A stretch of 64,000 nt of DNA, taken from Solenopsis invicta (taxonomy: Eukaryota > Arthropoda > Insecta > Hymenoptera > Formicidae). Positions 22,452 through 32,908 of the stretch are shown in pieces. The number at the start of each line of letters is the position of its first letter. Positions within the stretch are counted from its first letter, which is position 1. The notes beneath the pieces were generated by a model. The model was not told the origin of the DNA. It worked only from the letters and a program-made list of their open reading frames with translations, and did not search any database. Location: contig NC_052665.1 in the NCBI RefSeq assembly GCF_016802725.1, positions 20,342,501 through 20,406,500 on the forward strand, given 5' to 3'. The position numbers were made by a program, and so were the translations under genes.

Positions 22452-22850
22452 AATGACTTTGTACAATTAATTGCATTTTCTTGTAGTTGATTTGGAAAAC
22501 TTTTCAAAACACAATAAATAAGTTTATTTTTGTTAAGTACTTTCTCAGTTATGACGTTTAAAAATTACAGTACATTGTAGCTTTCAAGCTCCACCACTTG
22601 GAAAATACTCAATGAAAATAAACTTTCTTGTAGGATTTTGGAAAGTTTTTGACACCAGCTCTTAGATTCTGGAATCAAAAATAAGGTGTTCCATTTAAAA
22701 AAGTTAATGTGATTTTAATACGACCTTGGTGACGCCATCCAAGGTCAAACTGATACGATCAGTAAATAAATCTTTTGAAACCCTACAATTTTTACCTGAA
22801 ACACATTTGTCTGAAATGCTTAGTTTTGAAAATAATCGAAGGGTCTGATA
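22452..22850. repeat. Half of a foldback repeat family (see 34819-35697)
   Basis: 22700-22835 carries the motifs GACGCCATCCAAGGTCAAACTGA and CCCTACAATTTTTACC found in the right arm of the foldback at 34819-35697, and 22500-22660 carries the repeated AAAATAAACTT/AAGTACTTT motifs of that family. Only one arm is present, running up to a GT microsatellite. Confidence 0.6.
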
Positions 22851-22861
22851 CTTTTTGATGA

Positions 22862-22864
<3 letters not shown>

Positions 22865-22908
<44 letters not shown>

Positions 22909-22939
22909 CCGTGCGTGCGTGCGCGCGCGCGCGCGCGCA
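22865..22939. repeat. (GT)n-(GTGC)n-(GC)n microsatellite
   Basis: About 43 bp of uninterrupted GT is followed by GTGC units and a GC run of 18-20 bp. Minus-strand His/Thr-rich ORFs here are translation of the repeat and not genes. Confidence 0.95.
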
Positions 22940-23528
22940 TGTATGTATATACACATTTTTATAAAAATATTTTTCTTTAACCAAAAATTTCCACGAAAAT
23001 TAATTCTGGTGTTGGTATGAGAGCTGGATTTAAGAAAATTCGCATTTTTTAAGCATTTTATGACTGCAGCGCTATTTATCAATAAATGTTAAAGTTTCTG
23101 TATATCATAATCTCTATTGAACCAGGAAACCGATATCATAGATTTTCGATTACAACTGATCAAAGTAGGTTTTTTAAGCCTTTAAATGTCCATGTTCGTG
23201 AAAATTTGAGATTTGATGGACTAAATAAATGTCAGTATTTTTGGCTACTAAAATTCAAGCTTATTTATTTGATTCCTGGGAACAATATCTCAATAATCAA
23301 CTCAACAGGATATACCTCAATATGATTTAAAAAATTAAAATAGCATGTTACGTCGATTTTCATGTTTAAACGACCTCTAAAAGCGACCTCTAAAAGCGAC
23401 CCCTAAAACATTTTTTAAAAATGTGTAAAAAATGGAGGCTTACTTTTGTAACATATATTTTTGATTTCCGTTGAAGCATATAAATAAAAAAAATAGTCGG
23501 TTTTTTAGACTACCCTAATATAAATGTA
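22940..23528. other. No gene seen; AT-rich flank
   Basis: Open frames are short and show no domain. A small tandem repetition (CGACCTCTAAAAG) occurs near 23370-23405. Confidence 0.4.
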
Positions 23529-23993
23529 CAGGGTGTCAGGTAACGATCGTCCGTGGTTTCGTGGATTGATAGATCAAGTAAAACTGAGCAGAAAAGTCCT
23601 TTACCATTTTTTAATATTTGCCATAGTTAACGAAAAAAAAATTAATAAAGTCTGCGAATAAGCGCGTATTACCGCGCGCAAGGACCGCCCGCCGGTCGCC
23701 GAGACATTGGCAGCCGTGGCTGTCGGCGCGTCGCTGTACGGTGAGGAGGGAAAAATAGCTACTGCTTTTCCTTCCTCACCGCACAGCGCCGCGCCTACAG
23801 CCGCGGCTGCCTACGTCTCGGCGACCGGCGGGCGGTCCTTGCGCGCGGTGATACGCACTTATTCGCAGACTTTATTAATTTTTTTTTCGTTAACTATGGC
23901 AAATATTAAAAAATGGTACAGGACTTTTCTGCTCAGTTTTACTTGATCTATCAATCCACGAAACCACGGGCGGTAGTTACCTGACACCCTGTA
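23529..23993. mobile_element. 465-bp foldback/hairpin element
   Basis: The whole element is one inverted repeat. The left arm from TACAGGGTGTCAGGTAAC is mirrored by the right arm ending GTTACCTGACACCCTGTA, and the complementarity continues through the CG-rich middle (GACCGCCCGCCGGTCGCCGAG and its inverse) to a loop of about 20 nt near 23748-23768. A few mismatches occur (ACGATCG versus the inverse of CGGGCGGTAG). The arms are about 220 bp. TA follows both ends. A transcript from either strand would fold into one long duplex. ORFs in it are shadows. Confidence 0.85.
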
Positions 23994-24000
23994 TATATCA

Positions 24001-25352
24001 CTTGCGTACGCACCCAACTTTACCAACATTCGGACGCACCCGGGTACCCCGGTGACCATCTCTCATTTTTTTCAATTTTTTCAATATTTATGCAATTGAA
24101 ATGGTTTCCTTAACGTTTATCTCAGTAAATAAACATAAAAAATGAGAGGCCAAAGCATTTATAAATAAATTGACCTGCTGTAGCTCGTACAAAGGTAAGA
24201 GAGAACAATGGGGCAATGGAGCTCAATAAGTTTCGAAACATCATGCGTTTTATTAGATTTGACAACGCCAATACACGCCAGCAACGCGCAAAAGAAGACA
24301 AAGCAGCTCCGATCCGTGATGGCTCCGAATAAATCGAGAGAATATATACTCTACTATGTTTGGATTCCACGAAAAAGTAACGCTGCGCTCCTACGTACCG
24401 AAGAAGAATAAAGCAGTTATTCTAATATCAATGATGCATTGCGACATGGCTGTGTACGATGATGCTAAGAAGAAGCCCCATATTATTACATATTACAATA
24501 AATATAAAGCTGGCTTCGATACGATGGACCAAATGATTAGTAGATACACTACACAACGTCGCACTTTGAGATGGCCGGTAGTTATGTTTTTCAACGTATT
24601 AGACGTTGCCTCACTCGCTGCCTACCTCATTTATTATGAAAATAATAAGATGTTGCCGAAAAAAACCAACCAGCGACGGCTATTTCTACGCCAATTGAGC
24701 GAAGAACTTGAAACGCCAATGAGGATCAATATCATAACGTGCAAATAATGAGAAATTATAGCACCAAGATCGCTATTGAAAGTGTAATCGGTCGGCCAGT
24801 AAATCTAGTGGAGGCTGATCCAGGTCCGTCAGTTCAACGAGATGCATCAGGAAGGAAGAAAGTTATCGGTTCCTGCCATATTTGTTACAAACAAACAATT
24901 AAGAAGAGAAGGAAAACGCAAAAAGCCTGCTCCGAATGTGATAGGCCTATTTGCGATGAACATGCGATAACTTTTGCCAAGTGCATAGAATGCAATAAAT
25001 AAATGTTCTTTTTTTGTTTTTTACATAAATTTTCATGTATTCTATTATTACGCGACTCATTTCACGTGCATAAATCAAATAAATTAATAAAAAAAGCTAA
25101 TAGTTCACTCAAAATTGAATTTTTCTATGGTGGGTACCCGGGTAACCGGGTGCGTCCGCGGCATATGTATACTTTAAACTAAATTATTTATACTTAAAAA
25201 AATTTTTTTAAATCTCCAAATGCACCATTTGCTTAAAAATGAGATAAATAACGACGATCCGGGCGTATAAAGCAAAATTTTCATTTTTAATCCACTTACA
25301 TGCAAAAATGAGCAGCGGTGGGCACCCGGGTAACCAGGTGCGCACACAAGGG
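24001..25352 (+). mobile_element. Degenerate piggyBac-like transposon
   Basis: The right end reads GTGCGCACACAAGGG then TTAA (25353-25356), the inverse of a CCCTT terminus at a TTAA site. Subterminal ACCCGGGTAACC motifs occur at 25137 and 25326 and, inverted, at 24037 on the left. The left terminus is damaged: CTTGCGTACGCACC at 24001 corresponds to CTTGTGTGCGCACC of the right end, but the TTAACC before it is missing, next to the foldback element that ends at 23993. It contains the transposase remnant below. Confidence 0.75.
24208..25002 (+). pseudogene. piggyBac transposase remnant
   Basis: 24217-24330 in one frame encodes NKFRNIMRFIRFDNANTR and DKAAPIRD, an N-terminal segment of the DDE_Tnp_1_7 domain. 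A large internal deletion follows, removing the first catalytic Asp residues. 24356-24748 resumes with KNKAVILISMMH, HIITYYNKYKAGFDTMDQM (the conserved D-x-x-D after NKTKGGVD-type sequence) and LRWPVVMFFNVLDVA. After another frameshift, 24739-25002 ends with a Cys-rich C-terminal finger (CHICYKQT, then CSECDRPICDEH). Domain order and the finger fit piggyBac; the gene is inactive. Confidence 0.8.
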
Positions 25353-25356
25353 TTAA

Positions 25357-26757
25357 GTATATAAAATGTAAATCGGTAATTTAATTGATATAAATGCGAT
25401 AATGTCAAATAGACATAATTTGATATATTTGAATTTTACTTTATCAACATATTCAATCTTTTTCATATCATCGCATAAATTATCGATATTATCGATATGT
25501 TACCATAAAAGTTCTTATCATATGAACATGGTAATGAATTTATTTTGACAGCTAACCCAACGGCTATCGTAACCTCTTGTTATTGAATTGATATTTTGTT
25601 GAAAACATTAATTGTGCATATGTAATGTACAAATATGTGTCCTATAGTAGTAATTTCTTAATATAAATGTCACTGCGTATTTATATGACAATCTTAATAT
25701 CAAGAGGTACCCTTGTGGTACCTTTGTCATGTCACCATGCCTGAGCGCGCGAAATGTCAGCTCAGTGATTCGTAAATTTTAATCGCGAATAATTTGAAAA
25801 CCATTGTACCTTCGACATTTTTGTATTAGGATTTTTTTCTTAGAATTTTCCAAAGAATCCGCTCTTAAAACGGGATGCGAGCTTTCTGGGACACCCTGTA
25901 TAACAACACATCACAATATTCAGATCGCAAGATTAGATAACTTAAGAAGTTGTATAGAGAAACATACACGTTCAGATTAGATTCAATTGTTTAAATAAGA
26001 TATACTTAAGAAACGATAAAAAGAGATAACTTCTCTACCGTAGCTCTAATGTGAGTCCAATTAAAACGATAATATTACAAAATTAATTAAAACCTTAGTA
26101 AAATTTAATTCTATTTTTATCATCTTCCATCAGTTTTTTAAACAAATATGTATAAATGTGTGCTTTTTGTAATATTTATTTCTTTTCTATAATTCTAAAT
26201 CTAACAGTCTAAAAGTTTTTTGTTTTTACGAAATTTCAGAAGATATTTATCAACTGAGATGTGACATTTTCTCTAAATTCAGATATTAGAGATCACTTTT
26301 CTAGTAAAGTATATTATGTAGTAGTTTGCTTATATTTTATAATCTATGTATTCGTCAAAAAATATAGGTTACATTAATGTTTTTTTTTTATTCTTGTTAG
26401 TATGAAAGATATTGTGACAGATAAACGATAAATATGCGCACTATTTGCCATAAAGATACGTGTTACAGATAGGCATATATCATAATTTTTTCGAAAATAA
26501 TACGGTAAAGTGATTTGAAGTTTTACATAGAAGAACAAAACATTAATAACCATCTTAACAAAATATTATATTATAGTAATAGTGTTATATCTTTAAAATT
26601 CTCTCATACATCCTTAAAAAATATATATTTCATAACAATATACTATGTTAGAGTTTTAAACAAAACAAATTTTTTAAATTTATTTTTGGGTTAACCATCC
26701 TGTGATATTGTCTTATTCCTCGTCGACCTATTATGCAGTGTACGAGTATAAATGTAT
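25357..26757. other. No gene seen
   Basis: AT-rich sequence without a convincing ORF. A piece near 25880-25900 (GGGACACCCTGTATAAC) resembles the terminus of the ACAGGGTGTC foldback family, suggesting a decayed copy end. Confidence 0.4.
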
Positions 26758-26899
<142 letters not shown>

Positions 26900-26900
26900 A

Positions 26901-28996
26901 ATATCATAATATGTACATATTTTAATTATAGTAACATTTAAACTGAACAAATAAATTTCCACATTTAATTAAATTACACATTTAATTTTATGTCATATAA
27001 AAGTTGATTATACGGTATAAAATTAAATATGTAATTTGATTAATCATTTATAGAATTGATTGTAGCTAACTGTAGAAGAAGTAATTTTAAAACATACATG
27101 CTATATTTAAACACAGGAAAGTAATCTTGCTACGTTTGAAGATACTAATATTAAATCAATAATCTTCAAAGATTGAAATAACGATTGTACGGTACTGGTG
27201 TGTTAATCATTGTGCAATAAAGTCGCAATAATGTTGGCATTCTTATGGAGTTCGAGCAACGGAAGTCGCAGTCGCGGGGAACGTACAATTAAAATTGATT
27301 ACGACCGTTTTCTTAACGGCGCTGCGCTGCGTTGAGATTAATGCCAGAAAGACGCAATGTGATTCTCGCGTTAAAAGAAGACAGGTACTTGTTTGCCAGT
27401 CGTAAAATCATAGTTTAAATACACAACGGCGATAACGCGCGATATCTGATATGCCGCTTAAATTGGCACCTGACGTCATTATAATTGAGCATTGTGGCAT
27501 GGAAAAAGACTAGCAAAAAATCATTAACCGTGATTGTAACAATGTGATACTATTTCTATTAAATAATTTAACTTTTAAATAATCATATATAAACATTTTA
27601 ATGTAATAAAAATAAAGATGCTTAATTAATAAAATTTGCATTATATTTTACTTTTTCGCCTCTTTATCCTTATCATTTTTCTTCCAACCTACTCTTTATT
27701 CATTTTCTCTTTGTCTATCTTTTTCTATTGCTCTCTTTTCTGTTCTTTTTTCTCGGACAGATTCAAATATATAATTAAAATTAATTGAATACTTTTTTTA
27801 TTAATTGTAATTATTTCAAATTTTTCAAAAGTTAAAATTATTAAAAGTATAATATTTAACTTTAATAATTTATTAATTAAAATTAAATCATATTTGCAAA
27901 CTTTAGTGTCCGTGTTAATATTTTAATTATGATATTTTATCATTTATGTTTAGCTAACAATAAGCATAAATTATATTCTTCATTTTTAAGATTTTATTAA
28001 AACAAAGTTTTATCTTTACTGTACATTTTGATTTAGACATAAAGCTCTTCTTGTTTTAGAATTACTAGAGACAATTCTTGAAAGATTAAATTTGCTGTAA
28101 TTTGTGAAAAAATACACATCCCACGTATTAATATCGTGACGTACCAAAGCGCAAAATAAGTAATGACGATTTTGTAATTGTTATTCATAATGAATGATCG
28201 CTATTCAACCATTTATGAAAAGTTAACGGATTGTTCGTGGATGACGGTTATTTTTATGCACAACACAGACGTGTTTTACATAGAGTACGATAAAACATAA
28301 CTACACATAATTCATCAGGAAATACGGTAGTATCTCGCATCAAATAAATACGCAAAACAAGATCACCCGTATTTCTTTACGCAAGTGGAAAATTTGCGAA
28401 CATCCGCAATTATCGGATCTCAATAACGGCTGAAACGATTAAATTCTGAATAAGCTCAATCGATAGTTTGGGTTTATATTTACTCTGATAAGACACAACT
28501 TGGGTTTATTAAATTATATGACAAAATCTTGCACAAAAATTACATATAATTTGCAATTATACAGATGTATTTACAAAAATAAATGTAGAATTTGTAAATT
28601 AATACGCTCGTTTATCTTAACAACAGAATTTATATAAAAAAGATACGTCAAACAGTTATTACATAAAAAAAAATATATTTAATTCAACATGCTTAAAATA
28701 ACATATAGGAAGACAAACAATGTTTCGACTTCACTTAATCATCTTTAGTCGATTAGATCAAATTATAATGTAAGTATCATGAATACATACACAGAAATAT
28801 AACAATTGCTCAAGCTATTAAACCTATACCATGTGTCAGTGGCATGTGTTGGTGTTTTTAATTATTGTCGTTGTTCCATAGATCTATCCAATATTGATCA
28901 AGTCTATAAATTAAAAATTGAAGATTGTCCATTTTTCATTTCAAAACGAGAAAATATATATAAATTATATAAGATGTCAACAATTTTTCTTATGGT
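26901..28996. other. No gene seen; AT-rich, with a CG-containing patch at 27.2-27.5 kb
   Basis: 27230-27460 has more CG dinucleotides than its surroundings (GAGCAACGGAAGTCGCAGTCGCGG and GGCGCTGCGCTGCGTTGAG) but no ORF or splice context I can defend. The rest is AT-rich with pyrimidine stretches near 27660-27760. Confidence 0.35.
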
Positions 28997-29121
28997 CGGT
29001 ATTCATAGTCCATTTTTTTATTTAAGATTGTCTTAAGTACCATCTTAAGATGCCATCAACCAATCAGGGAATTAGACATTATTTAATATGATCTTGAAAT
29101 AAGAATCAACTATGAATACCG
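28997..29121. mobile_element. Short palindromic MITE (~125 bp)
   Basis: The ends CGGTATTCATAGTC and ACTATGAATACCG are inverted repeats, and the body (TAAGATTGTCTTAAG, then CATCTTAAGATGCC) is itself partly palindromic. Non-coding. Confidence 0.6.
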
Positions 29122-29598
29122 ATTTTTGATTCACTATCATAATACAAAACAACAAAAAGTTACAAAACTTAAGATCAGTTAATTTTGATATTAGAACGGG
29201 CGCCACTTTTTATATAAAACTCAATTGACTGGATATAAAAAAGAGATGTATTGTGCAGATTTATAACAATATTTTCGGCCATTATTGAAGTTTGTAAGAC
29301 AATTAGTCAACCTAACAAAGTCGTTATAATAAATATAAATGTATATCAAACGCCCACCTTAATAAATTTATTTGACGGTACATCTAATAAATAAAAATAT
29401 GATTTGTCAAAACATTCAATACCTTTTCGAAAATTAATGTTATTTCTTTGTTCTTTAATATGCAATATCTCAGAAATTATTATTTTATTATAATCTTTCT
29501 GAGTCAAGAATTTTATTGTAATCCCAATTAAATGCATGTTTGTATTTTGTTATATGTTCGGTGATATTACTGAATTCTTTGATTCGTCCAATCTTATA

Positions 29599-30229
29599 CC
29601 CGCTAAACAAAATCATGTTGCAACGACGTTTCTGTAACGTTGCGTTATAATCATGCGACGTTTTGCGTTTTGTCGCATAAACGTTTCGGGAACGTTCAAG
29701 CAACCAGAAATGTCCCGATTCAATTAGCTTACATATGCGATATCACATTTCCAACGTTTCTGCGACATTTTTAAAACTTGCAATACAATACTAGGGAAAC
29801 GTTACCTAAACAAGTAAAAATATTTAAAATATGCTTTATAAGTCAAAAGAGAATTGTTTTCTCTGTGAGAAATTAGAATTCTATTCCTAATTTTTTTAAT
29901 TGTGGAGGTGCCAGCTTCGCAGTTTTTTTTTAAGAATTTTTTTCGAAAATTTTAAGCGGTCACCCATCCAAGTCACGACTCCGGTAAACGTTGTTTGACC
30001 TCCATGAAACGTTATTGTTACGTCACAAAACGTTTATTTTGTTACGTTCCAAAAGATCATATTTAAGGTAAAAATGCAATTTTTCTGACACGTTCCACGA
30101 ACTAAGACAAGTAAAACGTTACTTTTAAGCGTTATAGGATCTGTTAATTATCTGTACATATGAAACGTTACAAATTCATTAAATTAGGATCAAAACGTAA
30201 CGTTCCCTGAAGGTTTCATGTTTAGCGGG
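29599..30229. mobile_element. MITE with CCCGCTAAACA ends and an internal 5S-rRNA-like segment
   Basis: CCCGCTAAACA at the left and TGTTTAGCGGG at the right are perfect inverted ends. The interior has many AACGTTNC-type motifs in both orientations. It interrupts a Penelope-like coding region, which continues on each side. The 5S-like stretch is at 29950-30003. Confidence 0.7.
29950..30003 (-). repeat. 5S-rRNA-derived sequence inside the MITE
   Basis: The minus strand reads GGTCAAACAACGTTTACCGG and GACTTGGATGGGTGACCGC. The second block is the 5S rRNA internal promoter C-box region, and the first corresponds to the A-box (AAGTTAAGCAAC in 5S). The copy at 53011-53078 shares these blocks and also the non-5S tail TTTCGAAAAAAAT, so both derive from one repeat rather than directly from 5S genes. 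Confidence 0.65.
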
Positions 30230-30598
30230 TATTATTTCTATATTCTTTAATTCATGTTTCCTGTTCTTCGTCTGATCAACATAAAAGGTGTCATAATATT
30301 CACAATATAACTTATAAACAATATTATTATTCAACATACATTCAGTTTTGTCTCTGTGAACCTTAATAAATTTGTCTAACTTATTAATGTATCTATAGGG
30401 TTTGGACAAAATAATATGAACACCTATTCTGACTCCGAAAAATAGGCATAATTTAACAGAGTGTAACTTTGTCAAAAATGAACGTAAAAAAATTTTAACA
30501 AAAGAGATTTTAAAGTTTAAAATCTCTAGTTTTGAAATTGATAAATCATTAAACAATTTACAGATTGTTTATAAAATTACGCAGATTTAAATGGGGAT

Positions 30599-31302
30599 GC
30601 ATCAAATCTCAAAATATTTTACAAATTTTGCAAAGCTTCACGATACGAAATAAAAATTGTACGCAAATGCAGTTTACAGCATTTGAAAGCGTGGATCTTT
30701 ACCTTTAATTTGCGTTTTTGATGAGCGTTGTACAATTTTTTTTCACTGAGTTAGGCAACACTGACGCAAAAATGGCCTCTTTTGCTTCAATGTTGTATAA
30801 TTCAGTGAATAAAAGTCGTACAGCGCTTAACAAAAACGCAAATTAAAAGTAAAAATTCATGCTTTCGAATGCTATAAACCGCATTTGTGTGCGATTTTTA
30901 ATTCACGTCAAATAAACTTGCAAAATACATAATAAATTTTGCTGCATCTTTTTGTCACTGAGTTAGGCAACACTGAAACAAAAATCTCTTTTTCTTGAAT
31001 TTCTTCCTTCACTTTCTAGTGTAAAAAAATCTTTGCGAAAAATCAACTTAAATAATCGAAAGGTTTAAAAGCCCTTTAAAATGAGCCCTGGAAGATCGTT
31101 TTATACTTTTTTTTTTACGAAATTCAAATATCAAAAATAAAGATGCAGCAAAATTTATTATGTACTTTGTGAGTTTATTTGACGTAAATTAAAAATCGCA
31201 CACAAATGCGGTTTACAGCATTCGAAAGCGTGAATCTTGACCTTTAATTTGCGTTTTTGTTGAGCGTTGTACGATTTTTATTCACTGAATTATACATTGA
31301 AA
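30599..31302. repeat. Alternating inverted repeats (three related arms)
   Basis: 30799-30955 is the inverse of 31142-31302 over about 155 bp (for example AATTTTGCTGCATC against GATGCAGCAAAATT, and GCTTTCGAATGC against GCATTCGAAAGC). 30655-30800 is a third, related arm in the orientation of the right arm (GCATTTGAAAGCGTGGATC, then TTAATTTGCGTTTTTGATGAGC). AGTTAGGCAACACTGA recurs at 30748 and 30961. No protein is encoded. Confidence 0.65.
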
Positions 31303-31310
31303 CAAAAGAG

Positions 31311-31808
31311 ACCATTGCTGTATCAATACAAATTGAACAAGAATGCCTTTTATGTTTGCAGCTATGTCTTCGTGCTTGTATTGCTTGTGTGATTTTATAT
31401 ACTTTCTTCAAGTTTAAAATATCTCTCTCTACTACTTTAAAAATCACGTTGCCTTGGAAAGCGTTCTAACTCATAGTCGATTATTGCGAGAAATATCATT
31501 ACAGCCTCAGTGGTCGAGTTGGCTAAGACATCCGTACCGGAGATTTGGGAGATCCCAGGTTCAAACCCTGGTTGAGGTGATATTTTTCGCAATAATTTTT
31601 TTACAGTTTTTTCTGGGGGGGGAGGTTTAATATTTAATAATACGTGATATTACTTAATCTTGTTTAATTTAGAATTGTGTTATGACTGAAAATTAATTTG
31701 GCGCGTAGTTCATTAAACTTTAGGGAAGTATACAAAATCACACAAACAATACAAGCACGATTGTGCTAGCTGCGACCGTAAAAGGCATTCTTGTTCAATT
31801 TGTATTCG
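31311..31808. repeat. Inverted repeat enclosing a tRNA-like sequence
   Basis: 31311-31400 is the inverse of 31730-31808: for example ACAAATTGAACAAGAATGCC against GGCATTCTTGTTCAATTTGT, and GTGCTTGTATTG against CAATACAAGCAC. An inner inverted repeat, TTATTGCGAGAAATATCA (from 31482) and TGATATTTTTCGCAATAA (31578-31595), brackets the tRNA-like sequence directly. A separate copy of one outer arm is at 11222-11275. Confidence 0.65.
31504..31578 (+). other. tRNA-like sequence (tRNA-derived, probably not a working tRNA)
   Basis: GCCTCAG pairs with TTGAGGT as a 7-bp acceptor stem (two G-T pairs). The T arm CCAGG-TTCAAAC-CCTGG is perfect, with box B GGTTCAAACCC. A D arm GTC/GAC encloses a box A-like TGGTCGAGTTGG. 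A TGGGAGATCCCA segment resembles the extra arm of class II (Ser/Leu) tRNAs. The anticodon stem is poor (ATC/GAT with a mismatch), so no anticodon can be assigned. A pol III-transcribed SINE head or tRNA pseudogene fits better than a functional tRNA. Confidence 0.5.
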
Positions 31809-31849
31809 CCCTCTTGGCGTTTGAAGTAATCAAGGAACGCTTAGATGCA

Positions 31850-32115
31850 CACTGGCTTGTGGTACAACTCGGGTAAGCCGTATTGATAAATTTAACTATC
31901 AAGATAAACTCATCAAACGGAATATCTGTAATAAATTCAATTCGTGTCCTTTTTACATTGCTTTCTAATGCAAAATTTCAAGGAATATTTGTGAATAGCG
32001 ATATTACATCCAACAAAATTAACACATCTGAATCGTTAATCTTAATAGTCTTTTTGTCAGAGACTTTTTCAATTCAAAGCTGTATTATTAGCTGTTATTC
32101 ACATGAGATGCATTG
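31850..32115 (-). pseudogene. Penelope-like reverse transcriptase fragment
   Basis: On the minus strand around 32015-31977 the sequence encodes ILLDVISLFTNIP, matching the RT motif SLDVISLFTNIP in the element at 51.8-52.4 kb. Flanking residues (LTKRLLRL before, FITDIPFDEF after) also align with that protein. Stops and frame changes on both sides show it is dead. It is probably the upstream part of the copy whose C-terminus is at 29346-30556. Confidence 0.6.
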
Positions 32116-32137
32116 TAACTTAAACTATTCAAAATAA

Positions 32138-32908
32138 TTTTATGTTAACTTAGCTAAATGATAAATACGACAGTATTAACAGATAAAACTATAATGCTAA
32201 AGAAAAAATTTCTCTTACGAATTTTTGATAATCCATAAGCCCTGGGTAAATTTGAATCATTAAAAAACAAAGTATAGTATGAAAACAAAATATTGTATGG
32301 CCACTGGAAAACAGCATTGGTAATCGGCTAATCAGATTTGGTCCTAAAAATGTGAAATCAATAAAATATTGAGTTAGACTCGAAATAATTGAATTTTGAT
32401 TTCAACTCTAATTGTATACTGTCACCAATTTTTTTCATAATAAAATTTTTACGTTTGACTGTCAAACTGTTAGTTTTTATTTAATACTAAAAACAAATAT
32501 ATTAAGATCTTTTAAAATTTCATCTAAAGAATAGACAAAAATAGAGATATTTGATTTGGAAACAGTAGTTTACTCTTGTAAAATTTAATGATTCCAAACT
32601 CTCTATTGTGAGCTTGCGTGTGTATGTGTTTCAGCAATGATAAGCATCCTACGATTCATTACACATACGTACAGGCACACAACACACGCACACATACATG
32701 CGCGCGCGCGAGCACAGAAAGAATTTAATAGTGTTCGGCTTAAAATTATCTAGATAAAAATAAGGTCACACGTAAATGTATCTTACAATTAGATGAGATA
32801 AAAATAATTTTATTTAAATTTATATAACAAAATTATATATGGCTTCTTCTAGATAAAAATTTTGATAATATCACTCGTGAGTAAAACAATTTGGTATATA
32901 AAAACAAT
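32138..32908. other. No gene seen; AT-rich
   Basis: Only short ORFs occur. A short (GC)n run with flanking CACA motifs is at 32690-32712. Confidence 0.4.

Larger units (their letters stand above)
29346..30556 (-). pseudogene. Penelope-like element, C-terminal GIY-YIG region, split by a MITE
   Basis: Minus-strand 30556-30235 encodes INKLDKFIKVHRDKTE and IVYKLYCEYYDTFYVDQTKN, corresponding to KLSKFIKVHKD and VVYKIMCKDCDASYIGQTSR of the better preserved Penelope-like element at 50.9-52.5 kb. The GIY-YIG-type residues are degraded. After the MITE at 29599-30229 the same protein continues with EFSNITEHITKYKHAFNWDY (29570-29510), matching the HSVITEHRINLNHDFDW segment. Frameshifts separate the remaining C-terminal part. 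The matching RT fragment is at 31850-32115. Confidence 0.72.

Noticed and set aside
22704..23082. Minus-strand ORFs rich in His/Thr/Arg
   Set aside because: They are translation of the GT/GC microsatellite at 22865-22939.
23707..23946. Ala-rich 79-codon ORF
   Set aside because: It lies wholly in the hairpin element and its composition follows the CG-rich core; the opposite strand is equally open by symmetry.
31504..31578. Functional tRNA gene
   Set aside because: Acceptor and T arms pair well, but the anticodon stem does not and there is no defined anticodon; the flanking inverted repeat points to a repeat-derived sequence.
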